Assembly: GCA_918272565.1 (NCBI GenBank)
Contig: CAKJYW010000045.1
Span: 1 to 44,850 of the forward strand
Source of the DNA: Bacilli bacterium
Lineage (GTDB): Bacteria > Bacillota_I > Bacilli_A > ML615J-28 > CAG-698
Direction: 5' to 3'
DNA length: 44,850 nt
Shown here: positions 6,621 to 14,654 of the stretch, one piece after another
Layout: every line of letters starts with the position of its first letter
How positions within the stretch are numbered: position 1 is the stretch's first letter
Program-made: the position numbers and the translations under genes
The notes under the pieces: generated by a model
What the model was told of the DNA's origin: nothing
Seen by the model: the letters and a program-made list of their open reading frames with translations, nothing else
Database searches by the model: none

Positions 6621-7249
6621 TATTTAATTCTCACTTTCACATAATATATTGGTTGTCCAAGTTCATTGAACTTATCTTCATATTCTGTTGTTACAATATC
6701 TTCTTTATCTTTATGTAAATCTAAAGATAATTCTATAATCTCAAAATCGTTATTTGCAAACATCATTAAACTATATTCAAAGAAATGTCTATTATCGCTT
6801 TTTAGTTCTATCTCTTTACCCTTACCTAATAACTTCTTATATAAATTGAGGTAAGCAGCTGACGTCAATCTTCTTTTTTCGTGTTTCTTTTTAGGCCAAG
6901 GATCACTAAAATTAAGATATAGCTTACTAATCTCTCCCTCATTAAACACGTCACTCAATATAAAAGCATCGCTATTAATAACTCTAATATTATTAATTCC
7001 CCTAATCTTTTTAGATGCAATATATGCTACACTATCACTTATCTCACATCCAATGTAATTAATATTGGGATTAATTTCAGCACTTTTAACAATGAAATTG
7101 CCTTTACCCATTCCAATCTCTAAATAGATCGGATTAGTATTATTAAAGACTTCACTCCATTTACCTTTTTTACCTAATGCATCAAATACAATAACATCGC
7201 TATATTCTTTGATTTTCTCTTCTATTCCTTTTATTCTACGAAGTCTCAT
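6620..7249 (-). CDS. trmB: tRNA (guanine-N7)-methyltransferase TrmB
   Basis: A 209-residue SAM-dependent methyltransferase that makes m7G46 in the tRNA variable loop. Evidence: the SAM motif YLEIGMGKGNFIVKSA, the acidic GCEISDSVAYIASKKI, and the family signature NFSDPWPKKKHEKRRLTS, which holds the catalytic Asp, followed by ELKSDNRHFFEYSL. Length and ending (TTEYEDKFNELGQPIYYVKVR) are typical. Its ATG overlaps the pepV TGA stop (ATGA), so translation is coupled. Confidence 0.96.
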   Translation of the reverse strand: MRLRRIKGIEEKIKEYSDVIVFDALGKKGKWSEVFNNTNPIYLEIGMGKGNFIVKSAEINPNINYIGCEISDSVAYIASKKIRGINNIRVINSDAFILSDVFNEGEISKLYLNFSDPWPKKKHEKRRLTSAAYLNLYKKLLGKGKEIELKSDNRHFFEYSLMMFANNDFEIIELSLDLHKDKEDIVTTEYEDKFNELGQPIYYVKVRIK

Positions 7250-8538
7250 TCTTTTGTTAAATTCTCCATTGCTTTAGCTAATATAGCAGTTGATATAAGC
7301 ATCTTATTAATTGAAATTCTTTCATCTGCTTGATGACAAAGATCAGGATCACCAGGGAACATCATTCCAAATGCAACACCTTTCTTTAATACTCTAGCAT
7401 ATGTTCCTCCACCAATTGTAAGTAGTGGTGTTTTATCATCGCCTGTATATTTAATATAAGCATCGTGTAATATTTTAATCTCGCTACAGTTTGGATCAAT
7501 ATAGTGTGGAGGTGTATCACTTAAAACCTTCACCTCAAGCCCAAATTCCGCTGCCTTTTCTTTAAACACTTTATATAAATTAGCCATTTCACTCAAAAGT
7601 GGATATCTAAAATTAAGTCCTAATCTTGAATGATCTTTATCAATATCAATTATTGCCACATTACAAGTTAAGTCTTTCATCTCTTTATCATATACCGCTA
7701 GACCCATATCATTTAGTCTTGAATCATTTAAATATTTACTAATGAACTTAATTAAACCGTTATTACTCTTATCTTTTAAATAGTCTGCCGCTTTTAAAAT
7801 TGCATTATCACCATTTCTAGGCTCCATTGCATGGGCAGGTTTACCGTTAAATTCTAAATCTTTTCCTTTGTATTTAAGATTTACTTTATCACAAACGATA
7901 TTATATCTCTTTCCGCCTTTAACAAATTCTAAGTCGCTATCTTCGTTCTTACCTATAATATCAATAGACGCGATTCCTTTTTCACCATAAATAATTGGAT
8001 AGTCCGCATCAGGAGAAATACCAAATGTTGGCATCTCTTCTGTTTCTAGGTAACGTGCTACTCCCCTCATTGAAGTTTCTTCATCGCAACCAAATATTAA
8101 TCTAATTCGCCATTTAGGTTTAATACCATTATCTTTTAATAATTTTAAAGCAAATAGGGAAGAAATTGCTGGTCCTTTATCATCAACTGTTCCACGTCCA
8201 TAGATTGTATCCCCTACAACCTTAGCACTAAATGGTGGATAAGTCCAATTACCTTCAGCTGGAACTACATCAACATGACAAAGCACTCCTAAGATCTTAT
8301 CGCCTTCACCATATTCCACTTCTCCACAGACATTATCGATGTTTCTAGTTTTAAACCCAAAACTTTTAGCTAGATCTAAGATGTAATCTAAGCTATCTCT
8401 AACACCTTTACCAAATGGAGCTTCTTTGTTACTTAAATCCTCTTCTAAAACACTTGGAATTTTAATAAAATCGCATATAGCTTTAATAAAGTCATCCTTT
8501 AGAACTGTGACCTTTTCCAAATAATTAATTTCTTTCAT
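7246..8538 (-). CDS. pepV: Dipeptidase PepV (M20 family)
   Basis: A 430-residue M20 zinc dipeptidase of the PepV/Sapep type. Metal and catalytic residues visible: H88 in VLCHVDVVP, the Asp pair D119-D120 in GRGTVDDKGP, and E153-E154 in FGCDEETSMRG. The lid region and the C-terminal DPDLCHQADERISI (His ligand) are intact. It releases amino acids from dipeptides with an unblocked N-terminus. It heads a six-gene operon with overlapping junctions. Ribosome site GAGGATATTATT before the ATG. A TATAAT at 8566-8571 on the minus strand is the likely -10, without a clear -35. Confidence 0.93.
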   Translation of the reverse strand: MKEINYLEKVTVLKDDFIKAICDFIKIPSVLEEDLSNKEAPFGKGVRDSLDYILDLAKSFGFKTRNIDNVCGEVEYGEGDKILGVLCHVDVVPAEGNWTYPPFSAKVVGDTIYGRGTVDDKGPAISSLFALKLLKDNGIKPKWRIRLIFGCDEETSMRGVARYLETEEMPTFGISPDADYPIIYGEKGIASIDIIGKNEDSDLEFVKGGKRYNIVCDKVNLKYKGKDLEFNGKPAHAMEPRNGDNAILKAADYLKDKSNNGLIKFISKYLNDSRLNDMGLAVYDKEMKDLTCNVAIIDIDKDHSRLGLNFRYPLLSEMANLYKVFKEKAAEFGLEVKVLSDTPPHYIDPNCSEIKILHDAYIKYTGDDKTPLLTIGGGTYARVLKKGVAFGMMFPGDPDLCHQADERISINKMLISTAILAKAMENLTKE

Positions 8539-8565
8539 AATAATATCCTCACTTTTTATACATTT

Positions 8566-8571
8566 ATTATA
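8566..8571 (-). promoter_or_regulatory. Likely -10 box for the pepV operon
   Basis: TATAAT on the minus strand about 28 bases before the pepV start; no good -35 hexamer at 16-18 bp. Placed between the terminator at 8597-8629 and the start codon, so it is the only candidate for this operon. Confidence 0.5.
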
Positions 8572-8596
8572 CTACATTTAGCCCAATAATTCACAT

Positions 8597-8629
8597 AAAA
8601 AAAGAACTTAAAGAAAACTTTAAGTTCTT
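8597..8629 (-). terminator. Terminator of the 590-residue envelope protein gene
   Basis: A perfect 12-bp stem (AAGAACTTAAAG/CTTTAAGTTCTT) with a 4-base loop and a seven-T tail on the minus strand, right after the stop at 8644. Confidence 0.92.
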
Positions 8630-8643
8630 ATCTAATTATTTAA

Positions 8644-10416
8644 TTAATTTCCGCCACCAAACATTTGTTCATATAATCTTCTCAGTTCTTCTTCACCGAT
8701 TTCACTAGCTACTTGATCATAGAATGCTTGTTGGTTCTCTTCTGATAAGTTGTTGATTGCATCAATTAATGCTTCAGTATCTTCTTCAGTTAATTCTTGT
8801 TCTGGATTAGATAAGATTTCACTGATATTTCCAAGCTCTTCTACAAGTGTTTCAACAGCTTCTTGTTGACCTTCTTCAGTAGTATCAAATTGCTCTTCAT
8901 CGATAAAATCAGTTGCTAGAACCTCTTCCGCATGACTAACAACGTCCGCAACAGTTGCTTCTAACTCAGTATCAGTGTAACTAATATATGCTTTTAAGCC
9001 ATTAGGAACAAATACTAATCTTTCAACTTCTAATTTAGCTCCGCCATTTGCTCCAGCTGATGCTAACATTTCAGTCATAAATTCTTTTTCAATTAGCATT
9101 GCATTATTAGCTTTGTTATATTTGATAATAGAACTAGTTCCAAATGCACCATCTAACATTCCAAAAATAACACTAGAATCAAATCTAAAATCATTACCCA
9201 AGATTACCTTTTCAAACAAATCTATTTCAAGATCACCATCAACTTCTTTGTTTTCACCATTAATTAATACAGTTGTAAGAAGTCCGTTGATATTTAAAAT
9301 AAGTCTAATTTGAGTTGTGGCTTTGTCATCGTTGATATCAAAGATAACACCATCAACACCAAACTTGAAGCTTACACCTTCCATTAGATTAGTTTCTTGT
9401 CCTAATCCTTCATATCCATTAGTATTTGAATAGATTAGTTTGTTGATTTCAAGTTCAGTGAAACTAATTGTGTGGTTACCAGTCATACAGTTAACAATGT
9501 ATTGTTGACTCTTACCATTAACAAATAAATCTTTATCAAAGTCTTTTGATATTTCACTATCTAACTTAGTTAAGCTATCATCAACTTTTAGTCCAGCGAG
9601 ATTTACATTAACACCAAGTAGGTTATTGCCTGTTGCAATAGCTATTAAATCTTTTTCAGGATCTAAGAATGTATCAATGAACATATCTTTTAGTGCATTT
9701 TCTTCTTTACCCTTAGCGAGTTTTGCTAGCCATGCATTTACTTCTTCCTTAGTACCTACAAGTTCTAAAGTCTCACTATCAAACTTAAATGGTATCTCAT
9801 TCTTTTGTAAAGTTGAATTGATTGAGCTAGCTAGGTCAGCCCCGTCCATTGCTTTTTTACCTAATGAACCAAATAAATTTAATTTACCAACCTTACCTTC
9901 AATAATAGTCATCTTGTAAGTTGTAGATGTTGTTTCGATCTTTAATGTTACATATACTCTACTCTTTAAAGCTCCAGCCGCATCAACTGTAGCATTTAGT
10001 GTAAGTAAATCATCATTTAGTTTTACATATATACTTTTAATAGCAACAGTCTTTCCTTCAAATACAGGAACACCAGCAGGAACAGTTACACCAGTATAAA
10101 CATTAAGTTCTTCATCAGTTGTACCAGTCTTAGGATTATAATTAGGATTTAATTTTGTTTTAATAATTGAATAAATCAAATTATTGATTTGTTTTTCATT
10201 TAAAGCAAAATCAAATTTATAAGTATCTTTCATCGAACTAAGTGCATCGTTAAGTGGAGCACTAATAACTTCTTGTGTAGTTAATTCTTCGTAACTAGCT
10301 ACATCTACTTCATTTGTCTTGTCAGATAAAACGATGAACACTGTAGCAACAGTTGCTCCAACTAACAAAACAATAACAAGGACGAATATTAATATAAACT
10401 TTAAAAATTTCTTCAT
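8644..10416 (-). CDS. Unknown membrane-anchored extracytoplasmic protein with two related halves
   Basis: A 590-residue protein with an N-terminal signal anchor (residues 5-30, no lipobox Cys) and a large exported domain. Two segments resemble each other: residues 67-165 (FDFALNEKQINNLIYSI, then a strand-rich part with KSIYVKLNDDLLTLNATVDA) and 316-395 (ISFTELEINKLIYSNTNG, then GVIFDINDDKATTQIRLILN). The motif phi-T/N-E-x-Q/E-I-N-x-L-I-Y recalls YpmS/DUF2140 proteins of Firmicutes, which also begin with one anchor, so this may be a tandem YpmS-like protein; that is inference. The C-terminal 90 residues are very acidic (EEQFDTTEEGQQEAVETLVE ...) and probably helical. RBS AAGGAG. Monocistronic, own promoter and terminator. 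Confidence 0.65.
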   Translation of the reverse strand: MKKFLKFILIFVLVIVLLVGATVATVFIVLSDKTNEVDVASYEELTTQEVISAPLNDALSSMKDTYKFDFALNEKQINNLIYSIIKTKLNPNYNPKTGTTDEELNVYTGVTVPAGVPVFEGKTVAIKSIYVKLNDDLLTLNATVDAAGALKSRVYVTLKIETTSTTYKMTIIEGKVGKLNLFGSLGKKAMDGADLASSINSTLQKNEIPFKFDSETLELVGTKEEVNAWLAKLAKGKEENALKDMFIDTFLDPEKDLIAIATGNNLLGVNVNLAGLKVDDSLTKLDSEISKDFDKDLFVNGKSQQYIVNCMTGNHTISFTELEINKLIYSNTNGYEGLGQETNLMEGVSFKFGVDGVIFDINDDKATTQIRLILNINGLLTTVLINGENKEVDGDLEIDLFEKVILGNDFRFDSSVIFGMLDGAFGTSSIIKYNKANNAMLIEKEFMTEMLASAGANGGAKLEVERLVFVPNGLKAYISYTDTELEATVADVVSHAEEVLATDFIDEEQFDTTEEGQQEAVETLVEELGNISEILSNPEQELTEEDTEALIDAINNLSEENQQAFYDQVASEIGEEELRRLYEQMFGGGN

Positions 10417-10439
10417 AGATTTTCTCCTTTTATGTTTTT

Positions 10440-10468
10440 ATTATACCAAAATAATAAAATAATCTCAA
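10440..10468 (-). promoter_or_regulatory. Promoter of the 590-residue protein gene
   Basis: On the minus strand TTGAGA (10468-10463), a 17-bp spacer ending TGG, and TATAAT (10445-10440): both an acceptable -35 and an extended -10. Confidence 0.8.
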
Positions 10469-10494
10469 GTTAATAATACTTCATGCTTCTTTTA

Positions 10495-10503
10495 TGGTAT
10501 AAT
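10495..10503 (+). promoter_or_regulatory. Extended -10 promoter for the 224-residue membrane protein gene
   Basis: TGGTATAAT with no good -35. The predicted start (about 10510) falls on the Shine-Dalgarno AGGAGG, so the mRNA leader would be only about 12 bases long. It diverges from the promoter at 10440-10468. Confidence 0.6.
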
Positions 10504-10521
10504 AAACCTAGGAGGACATAT

Positions 10522-11196
10522 ATGCACTTTATATTTTTTGGACCTAGTAGTGCTGATGCCATGGATAGAGTAAAAGATGCTCTAACTCATGTGCGTGACA
10601 CTTTAAACTTCAATTGGACTTTTATATTTATATTAGCTGTTGTATTCTATGTTTATTGGACAGAAATCAAAAACAAGAACTACGACGCCATAATTGCTGG
10701 TATTGCTCTATATTCTGTACACTGGCTATACGAAATAGTTAATGCCATCATTTGTAAAATCACCGGATACCCTTTATGGTGTGTATCAGGTGAATCAACA
10801 ACATTCATCCTATTAATTGGTGTTTGTTGGGAACTATCAATGATGTTCTCAATCGCAGGTATTATTTCATACAAGATGCTTGGTGATGACCCAGATAAAA
10901 TATTATTCCAAAAAGGCAAATTCAAAATCACAATGCGCCTATTTGGAGCAATATCAATGGCACTACTTTTTGCTTTAATCGAATCATTCCTTGCGGGAAC
11001 AGAAAACGGCTCATTCATTTGGGTTTATAAGTGGTGGGGTGTAATCCCAGTATTTATTACAACATATATCCCATTCTTCTTAGCAAGTAACTTTGTTCCT
11101 AAATTCAAACCAAAAACAAAGAAGATATTCTTAATATCACTAATAGCACTTAATATCTTGCTACTAGCTATATTAATTCCATTACACATTATTTAA
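10522..11196 (+). CDS. Unknown polytopic membrane protein
   Basis: I do not recognise this family. It is 224 residues with about six hydrophobic segments (FIFILAVVFYVYW, then AGIALYSVHWLYEIVNAII, FILLIGVCWELSMMFSIAG, FGAISMALLFALIESFLAG, VIPVFITTYIPFFLAS and FLISLIALNILLLAILIPL). Notable polar residues sit in or next to the membrane: W-E in VCWELSMM, E in ALIESFLAG, and HWLYE. The start is ATG 10522 (MHFIFFGPSSAD), 7 bases after GGAGG; the upstream in-frame ATG at 10483 lies before the promoter's -10 box and cannot be used. It converges on ileS through a shared terminator. Confidence 0.65.
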   Translation: MHFIFFGPSSADAMDRVKDALTHVRDTLNFNWTFIFILAVVFYVYWTEIKNKNYDAIIAGIALYSVHWLYEIVNAIICKITGYPLWCVSGESTTFILLIGVCWELSMMFSIAGIISYKMLGDDPDKILFQKGKFKITMRLFGAISMALLFALIESFLAGTENGSFIWVYKWWGVIPVFITTYIPFFLASNFVPKFKPKTKKIFLISLIALNILLLAILIPLHII

Positions 11197-11200
11197 ACAA

Positions 11201-11235
11201 AAAAAGGTGAACTTTATTAAAGTTCACTTTTTTTT
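11201..11235. terminator. Bidirectional terminator between the membrane protein gene and ileS
   Basis: GTGAACTTT (11207-11215), a 3-base loop and AAAGTTCAC (11219-11227), with an A run on the left and a T run on the right. It serves both converging transcripts; the ileS stop is at its right edge. Confidence 0.92.
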
Positions 11236-14200
11236 ATAGTTTCCTAACAGTAATAGTTACATTATTACCATTTAGATCCCACTCTTTAGTGTATCCATCT
11301 ACTTCGCTAAATGTGATCTTATCAGCTAGTAAGTCACTTGAGATTTCTTCTTTGTTCTTAAGAACTAAGTTCTTAAATTCATCACTAGCCAAAATTGAAA
11401 GTTCAATATGATTAACTACTTCAAATCCAGCTTCTTTTCTCATTGTTTGAACTTTACTAATTAGTTCTCTAACTACACCTTCTTCTATTAATTCTTCTGT
11501 AAGTGTAGTATCAAGCACTACTGTAACGCCTTTATCTGATGCAGTTTCATATCCTTCTTTTTGTTTGATTTCAATTAATAAGTCTTCTTTTTCTAAAGAA
11601 ACTACAGTTCCGTTGACATCAAGCTTAAAGTATCCTGTTTCATTAAGCTCTTTATTAACTTTAGCACCATCAAGTTGAGTTAGTAATCCTTGGATTGCTC
11701 CAATTTGTTTACCAACTTTAGGTCCTAAAACTCTAAAATTAGGTTTTACTGAATAAGATGTAAATTCACTAACATCATCAGTAAATTCGACTTCTTTAAC
11801 ATTTAGTTCATTAGAAATGATAGATGTGAAGTATTCAGGCAAGTCTTTTCCTTCAACATAAATCTTACTGATTGGTTGACGATTCTTGATGTTAGCACTA
11901 TTACGAGCATTACGTCCTAATGTAACAACATCTAATACTTCTTCCATTCTTGCTTCTAATTCTTTATCAATATATTCATCTTTTGCTATAGGATAGCTAC
12001 ATAAATGAACTGACTTAGGAGCATCTTTATCAATTGATCTAACTAGATTTTGGTAAATCTCTTCAGTGATAAATGGTAGCATTGGGCTACAAACCTTAGC
12101 TAAAGTAGTTAGTGCAGTATATAAAGTCATATATGCATTAATCTTATCTTGAGGCATTCCACTAACCCAATATCTTTCACGAGAACATCTTACATACCAG
12201 TTAGATAACTCATCAACAAATTCCGCAATAATTCTACTAGTTTCAGTAATCTTGTAATTGGCTAGGTTATTATCAACATCTTTAACTAAAGTGTTAAGTT
12301 TACTAATTAACCACTTATCCATGATAGATAATTTATCATATTCTAAAGTGTACTTTGTAGCATCAAAGTTATCGATATTAGCATACAGAACAAAGAAAGC
12401 ATATGTATTCCATAATGTACCCATTACTTTTCTTTGTCCTTCAGTAACAGCTGCCGCATGGAATCTATTTGGAAGCCATGGCGCACTATTACTATAGAAG
12501 TACCATCTAATAGCGTCAGCTCCGTACTTTTCAAGTGCATCAAATGGGTCAACCGCATTACCTTTAGACTTACTCATCTTTTGACCATTCTCATCTTGAA
12601 CATGTCCTAAAACAATAACGTTCTTATATGGTGCTTTATTAAATACAAGTGTTGAAATAGCAAGAAGTGAATAGAACCAACCTCTTGTTTGGTCAACAGC
12701 CTCACTAATAAAATCAGCAGGGAATGTCTTTTCAAACTGTTCTTTGTTTTCAAATGGATAATGCCATTGAGCAAAAGGCATACTACCACTATCATACCAG
12801 CAGTCGATTACTTCTTTAACTCGATGCATCTTTTTGCCACAATGTGGGCAAGTGATAGTTACTTGATCAATATATGGACGATGTAGTTCAATATTATCTG
12901 GGCAATCAGTGCTCATTTCCTTTAGTTCACTAATAGAACCAATCGCATGACGATGACCACATTCACATTCCCAAATAGGAAGTGGTGTGCCCCAATATCT
13001 ATCACGACTGATACCCCAATCTTGAACATTCTTTAGCCAATCACCAAATCTACCTTTACCAATTGATTCAGGAATCCAGTTGATTGTATCATTGTTTCTG
13101 ATTAAATCATCTTTAACAGCTGTCATATTAATGAACCACGCTTCTCTAGCATAGTAGATTAATGGTGTATCACATCTCCAACAGAATGGATATGAGTGTT
13201 CAAATGATAAAGTCTTAAATAGTAATCCTTTTTCTTTTAAAGCAATTAATATTTCTTTATCCGCATCCTTACAGAACATTCCACTCCAAGGAGTCTCTTC
13301 TGTCATCTCACCTTTGCTATTAACTAGTTGTAAGAATGGTAAATCATACTTTCTACCAACTTGAGCATCGTCTTCACCAAATGCAGGAGCGATATGAACA
13401 ATACCAGTACCATCAGTTAATGTTACATACTCAGCATTAGTTACATAATAGCACTTCTTATCCATCTTCTTGAAGTCAAATAGAGGTATATATTCTTTGT
13501 ATTCTAGATCCTTACCTTTATATTCTTCAACAACTTCATATTCCTTATCAGCTAAAACTGACTCAACTAAAGCCTTTGCTAGAATGTAGTGAGTGCCATC
13601 ACATTTAACCTTAACATAATCTTCTTTAGCATTAACGCAAAGAGCAAGGTTAGAAGGAAGGGTCCAAGGAGTAGTAGTCCAAGCAAGGAAATATGTATCT
13701 TCCATATCTTTTACTTTAAACTTAGCAATAACACTCTTCTCTTTTACATCCTTATAGCCTTGAGCAACCTCATGGCTTGATAGTGGTGTTCCACATCTAG
13801 GACAATATGGGACAATCTTAAATCCCTTATATAGTAAGCCTTTATCATAAATTTGCTTTAGGCTCCACCATACTGATTCAATGTAGTTATTGTCATATGT
13901 AACATATGGATGTTCCATATCTACCCAATAACCAACAGTGTTACTAAAGTCCTCCCACATGCCTTTATATTTCCAAACGCTCTCTTTACATTTGTTTATA
14001 AAAGGTTCTAGTCCATATTCTTCAATTTGTTCTTTTCCGTCAAGTCCTAATAACTTCTCAACTTCAAGTTCAACAGGAAGTCCGTGAGTATCCCAACCAG
14101 CCTTTCTTAATACATTGTATCCTTTCATAACACGATATCTAGGAATCATATCCTTGATTACTCTAGTTAGAACGTGACCAATGTGAGGTTTACCATTAGC

Positions 14201-14350
14201 TGTTGGTGGACCATCATAGAATGTATAGTCCTTTCCATCCTCATTCTTCTTTAGGCTTTCTTCAAAAACCTTCTCTTCTTCCCAGAACTTTAATACTTCC
14301 TTTTCCCTTTCAACAAACTTAAGATCGGTTTCTACTTTCTTGTATAGCAT
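11234..14350 (-). CDS. ileS: Isoleucyl-tRNA synthetase, type 2 (eukaryote-like) form
   Basis: A 1038-residue class-I synthetase charging tRNA-Ile. It has the HIGH motif in DGPPTANGKPHIGHVLTRVI (near residue 50), the editing CP1 domain with LAWTTTPWTLPSNLAL and GTGIVHIAPAFGEDD, and KMSKS in ENGQKMSKSKGNAVDP. Cys-rich zinc sites include YCPRCGTPL and FCWRCDTPLIY. The FYDGPPTANGKPHIGHVLTR start and RAKGW-like RKAGWDTHGLPVELEVEKLLG block fit the IleS2 branch rather than the B. subtilis type, and no C-terminal zinc finger is present. IleS2 enzymes are typically insensitive to mupirocin. Expression is controlled by the T-box leader just upstream. GGAGG before the ATG. Confidence 0.97.
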   Translation of the reverse strand: MLYKKVETDLKFVEREKEVLKFWEEEKVFEESLKKNEDGKDYTFYDGPPTANGKPHIGHVLTRVIKDMIPRYRVMKGYNVLRKAGWDTHGLPVELEVEKLLGLDGKEQIEEYGLEPFINKCKESVWKYKGMWEDFSNTVGYWVDMEHPYVTYDNNYIESVWWSLKQIYDKGLLYKGFKIVPYCPRCGTPLSSHEVAQGYKDVKEKSVIAKFKVKDMEDTYFLAWTTTPWTLPSNLALCVNAKEDYVKVKCDGTHYILAKALVESVLADKEYEVVEEYKGKDLEYKEYIPLFDFKKMDKKCYYVTNAEYVTLTDGTGIVHIAPAFGEDDAQVGRKYDLPFLQLVNSKGEMTEETPWSGMFCKDADKEILIALKEKGLLFKTLSFEHSYPFCWRCDTPLIYYAREAWFINMTAVKDDLIRNNDTINWIPESIGKGRFGDWLKNVQDWGISRDRYWGTPLPIWECECGHRHAIGSISELKEMSTDCPDNIELHRPYIDQVTITCPHCGKKMHRVKEVIDCWYDSGSMPFAQWHYPFENKEQFEKTFPADFISEAVDQTRGWFYSLLAISTLVFNKAPYKNVIVLGHVQDENGQKMSKSKGNAVDPFDALEKYGADAIRWYFYSNSAPWLPNRFHAAAVTEGQRKVMGTLWNTYAFFVLYANIDNFDATKYTLEYDKLSIMDKWLISKLNTLVKDVDNNLANYKITETSRIIAEFVDELSNWYVRCSRERYWVSGMPQDKINAYMTLYTALTTLAKVCSPMLPFITEEIYQNLVRSIDKDAPKSVHLCSYPIAKDEYIDKELEARMEEVLDVVTLGRNARNSANIKNRQPISKIYVEGKDLPEYFTSIISNELNVKEVEFTDDVSEFTSYSVKPNFRVLGPKVGKQIGAIQGLLTQLDGAKVNKELNETGYFKLDVNGTVVSLEKEDLLIEIKQKEGYETASDKGVTVVLDTTLTEELIEEGVVRELISKVQTMRKEAGFEVVNHIELSILASDEFKNLVLKNKEEISSDLLADKITFSEVDGYTKEWDLNGNNVTITVRKL

Positions 14351-14363
14351 AACTTCCTCCTAT

Positions 14364-14605
14364 AAAAAAGCCTTTATCCACGTCAAAAGGATAAAGACTA
14401 TAAATATCTTTATTAAACCACCTTAAACATACGCTATCATATGTCTCTTTTTTAACGGTAAGACACCGTCTTAAGCTAATTATTCACCTAAGCAGCTCCA
14501 AAGTGATATCTCATCTAATTAATTATGCTAAGTTTCACCAACCCTTAACTCTCTAAAAAATTTCATTAAATGAACATGTCTTTTTCATAGCCTTTATTTT
14601 ACCTT
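14364..14605 (-). promoter_or_regulatory. Isoleucine T-box riboswitch leader of ileS
   Basis: The roughly 240-base leader has the T-box layout. Stem I carries the AGAGAGTTAAGGGTTGGTGA start and a specifier loop GAUAUCAC followed by UUUGGAG; the codon AUC (14507-14505) fits Ile. A stem III hairpin (ACGGT...ACCGT) follows. The antiterminator reads AAGG, then a 7-base bulge UGGUUUA, then AUAAAGA pairing with UCUUUAU and CCUU. The competing terminator is CTTTATCC/GGATAAAG (14396-14389 and 14379-14372) plus six T. Uncharged tRNA-Ile should turn ileS on. The bulge differs from the usual UGGNACC. Confidence 0.9.
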
Positions 14606-14609
14606 TAAT

Positions 14610-14638
14610 ATTATATTAAAATATACTTCTCTTGTCAA
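14610..14638 (-). promoter_or_regulatory. Consensus promoter of the ileS T-box transcript
   Basis: On the minus strand a perfect TTGACA (14638-14633), 17-bp spacer and TATAAT (14615-14610). It starts just after the stop of the upstream beta-lactamase-like gene. Confidence 0.9.
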
Positions 14639-14654
14639 GAACAAACTATTCTAT

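Noticed and set aside
4509-7249. UGA recoded as Trp (Mycoplasma-type code)
   Set aside because: TGA acts as stop at the ATGA junctions of pepV/trmB and DJ-1/201-residue genes, and Trp is coded by TGG in the genes I read.
10680-11018. Minus-strand frame opposite the 224-residue membrane protein
   Set aside because: Shadow of a better-supported gene with promoter, ribosome site and terminator.
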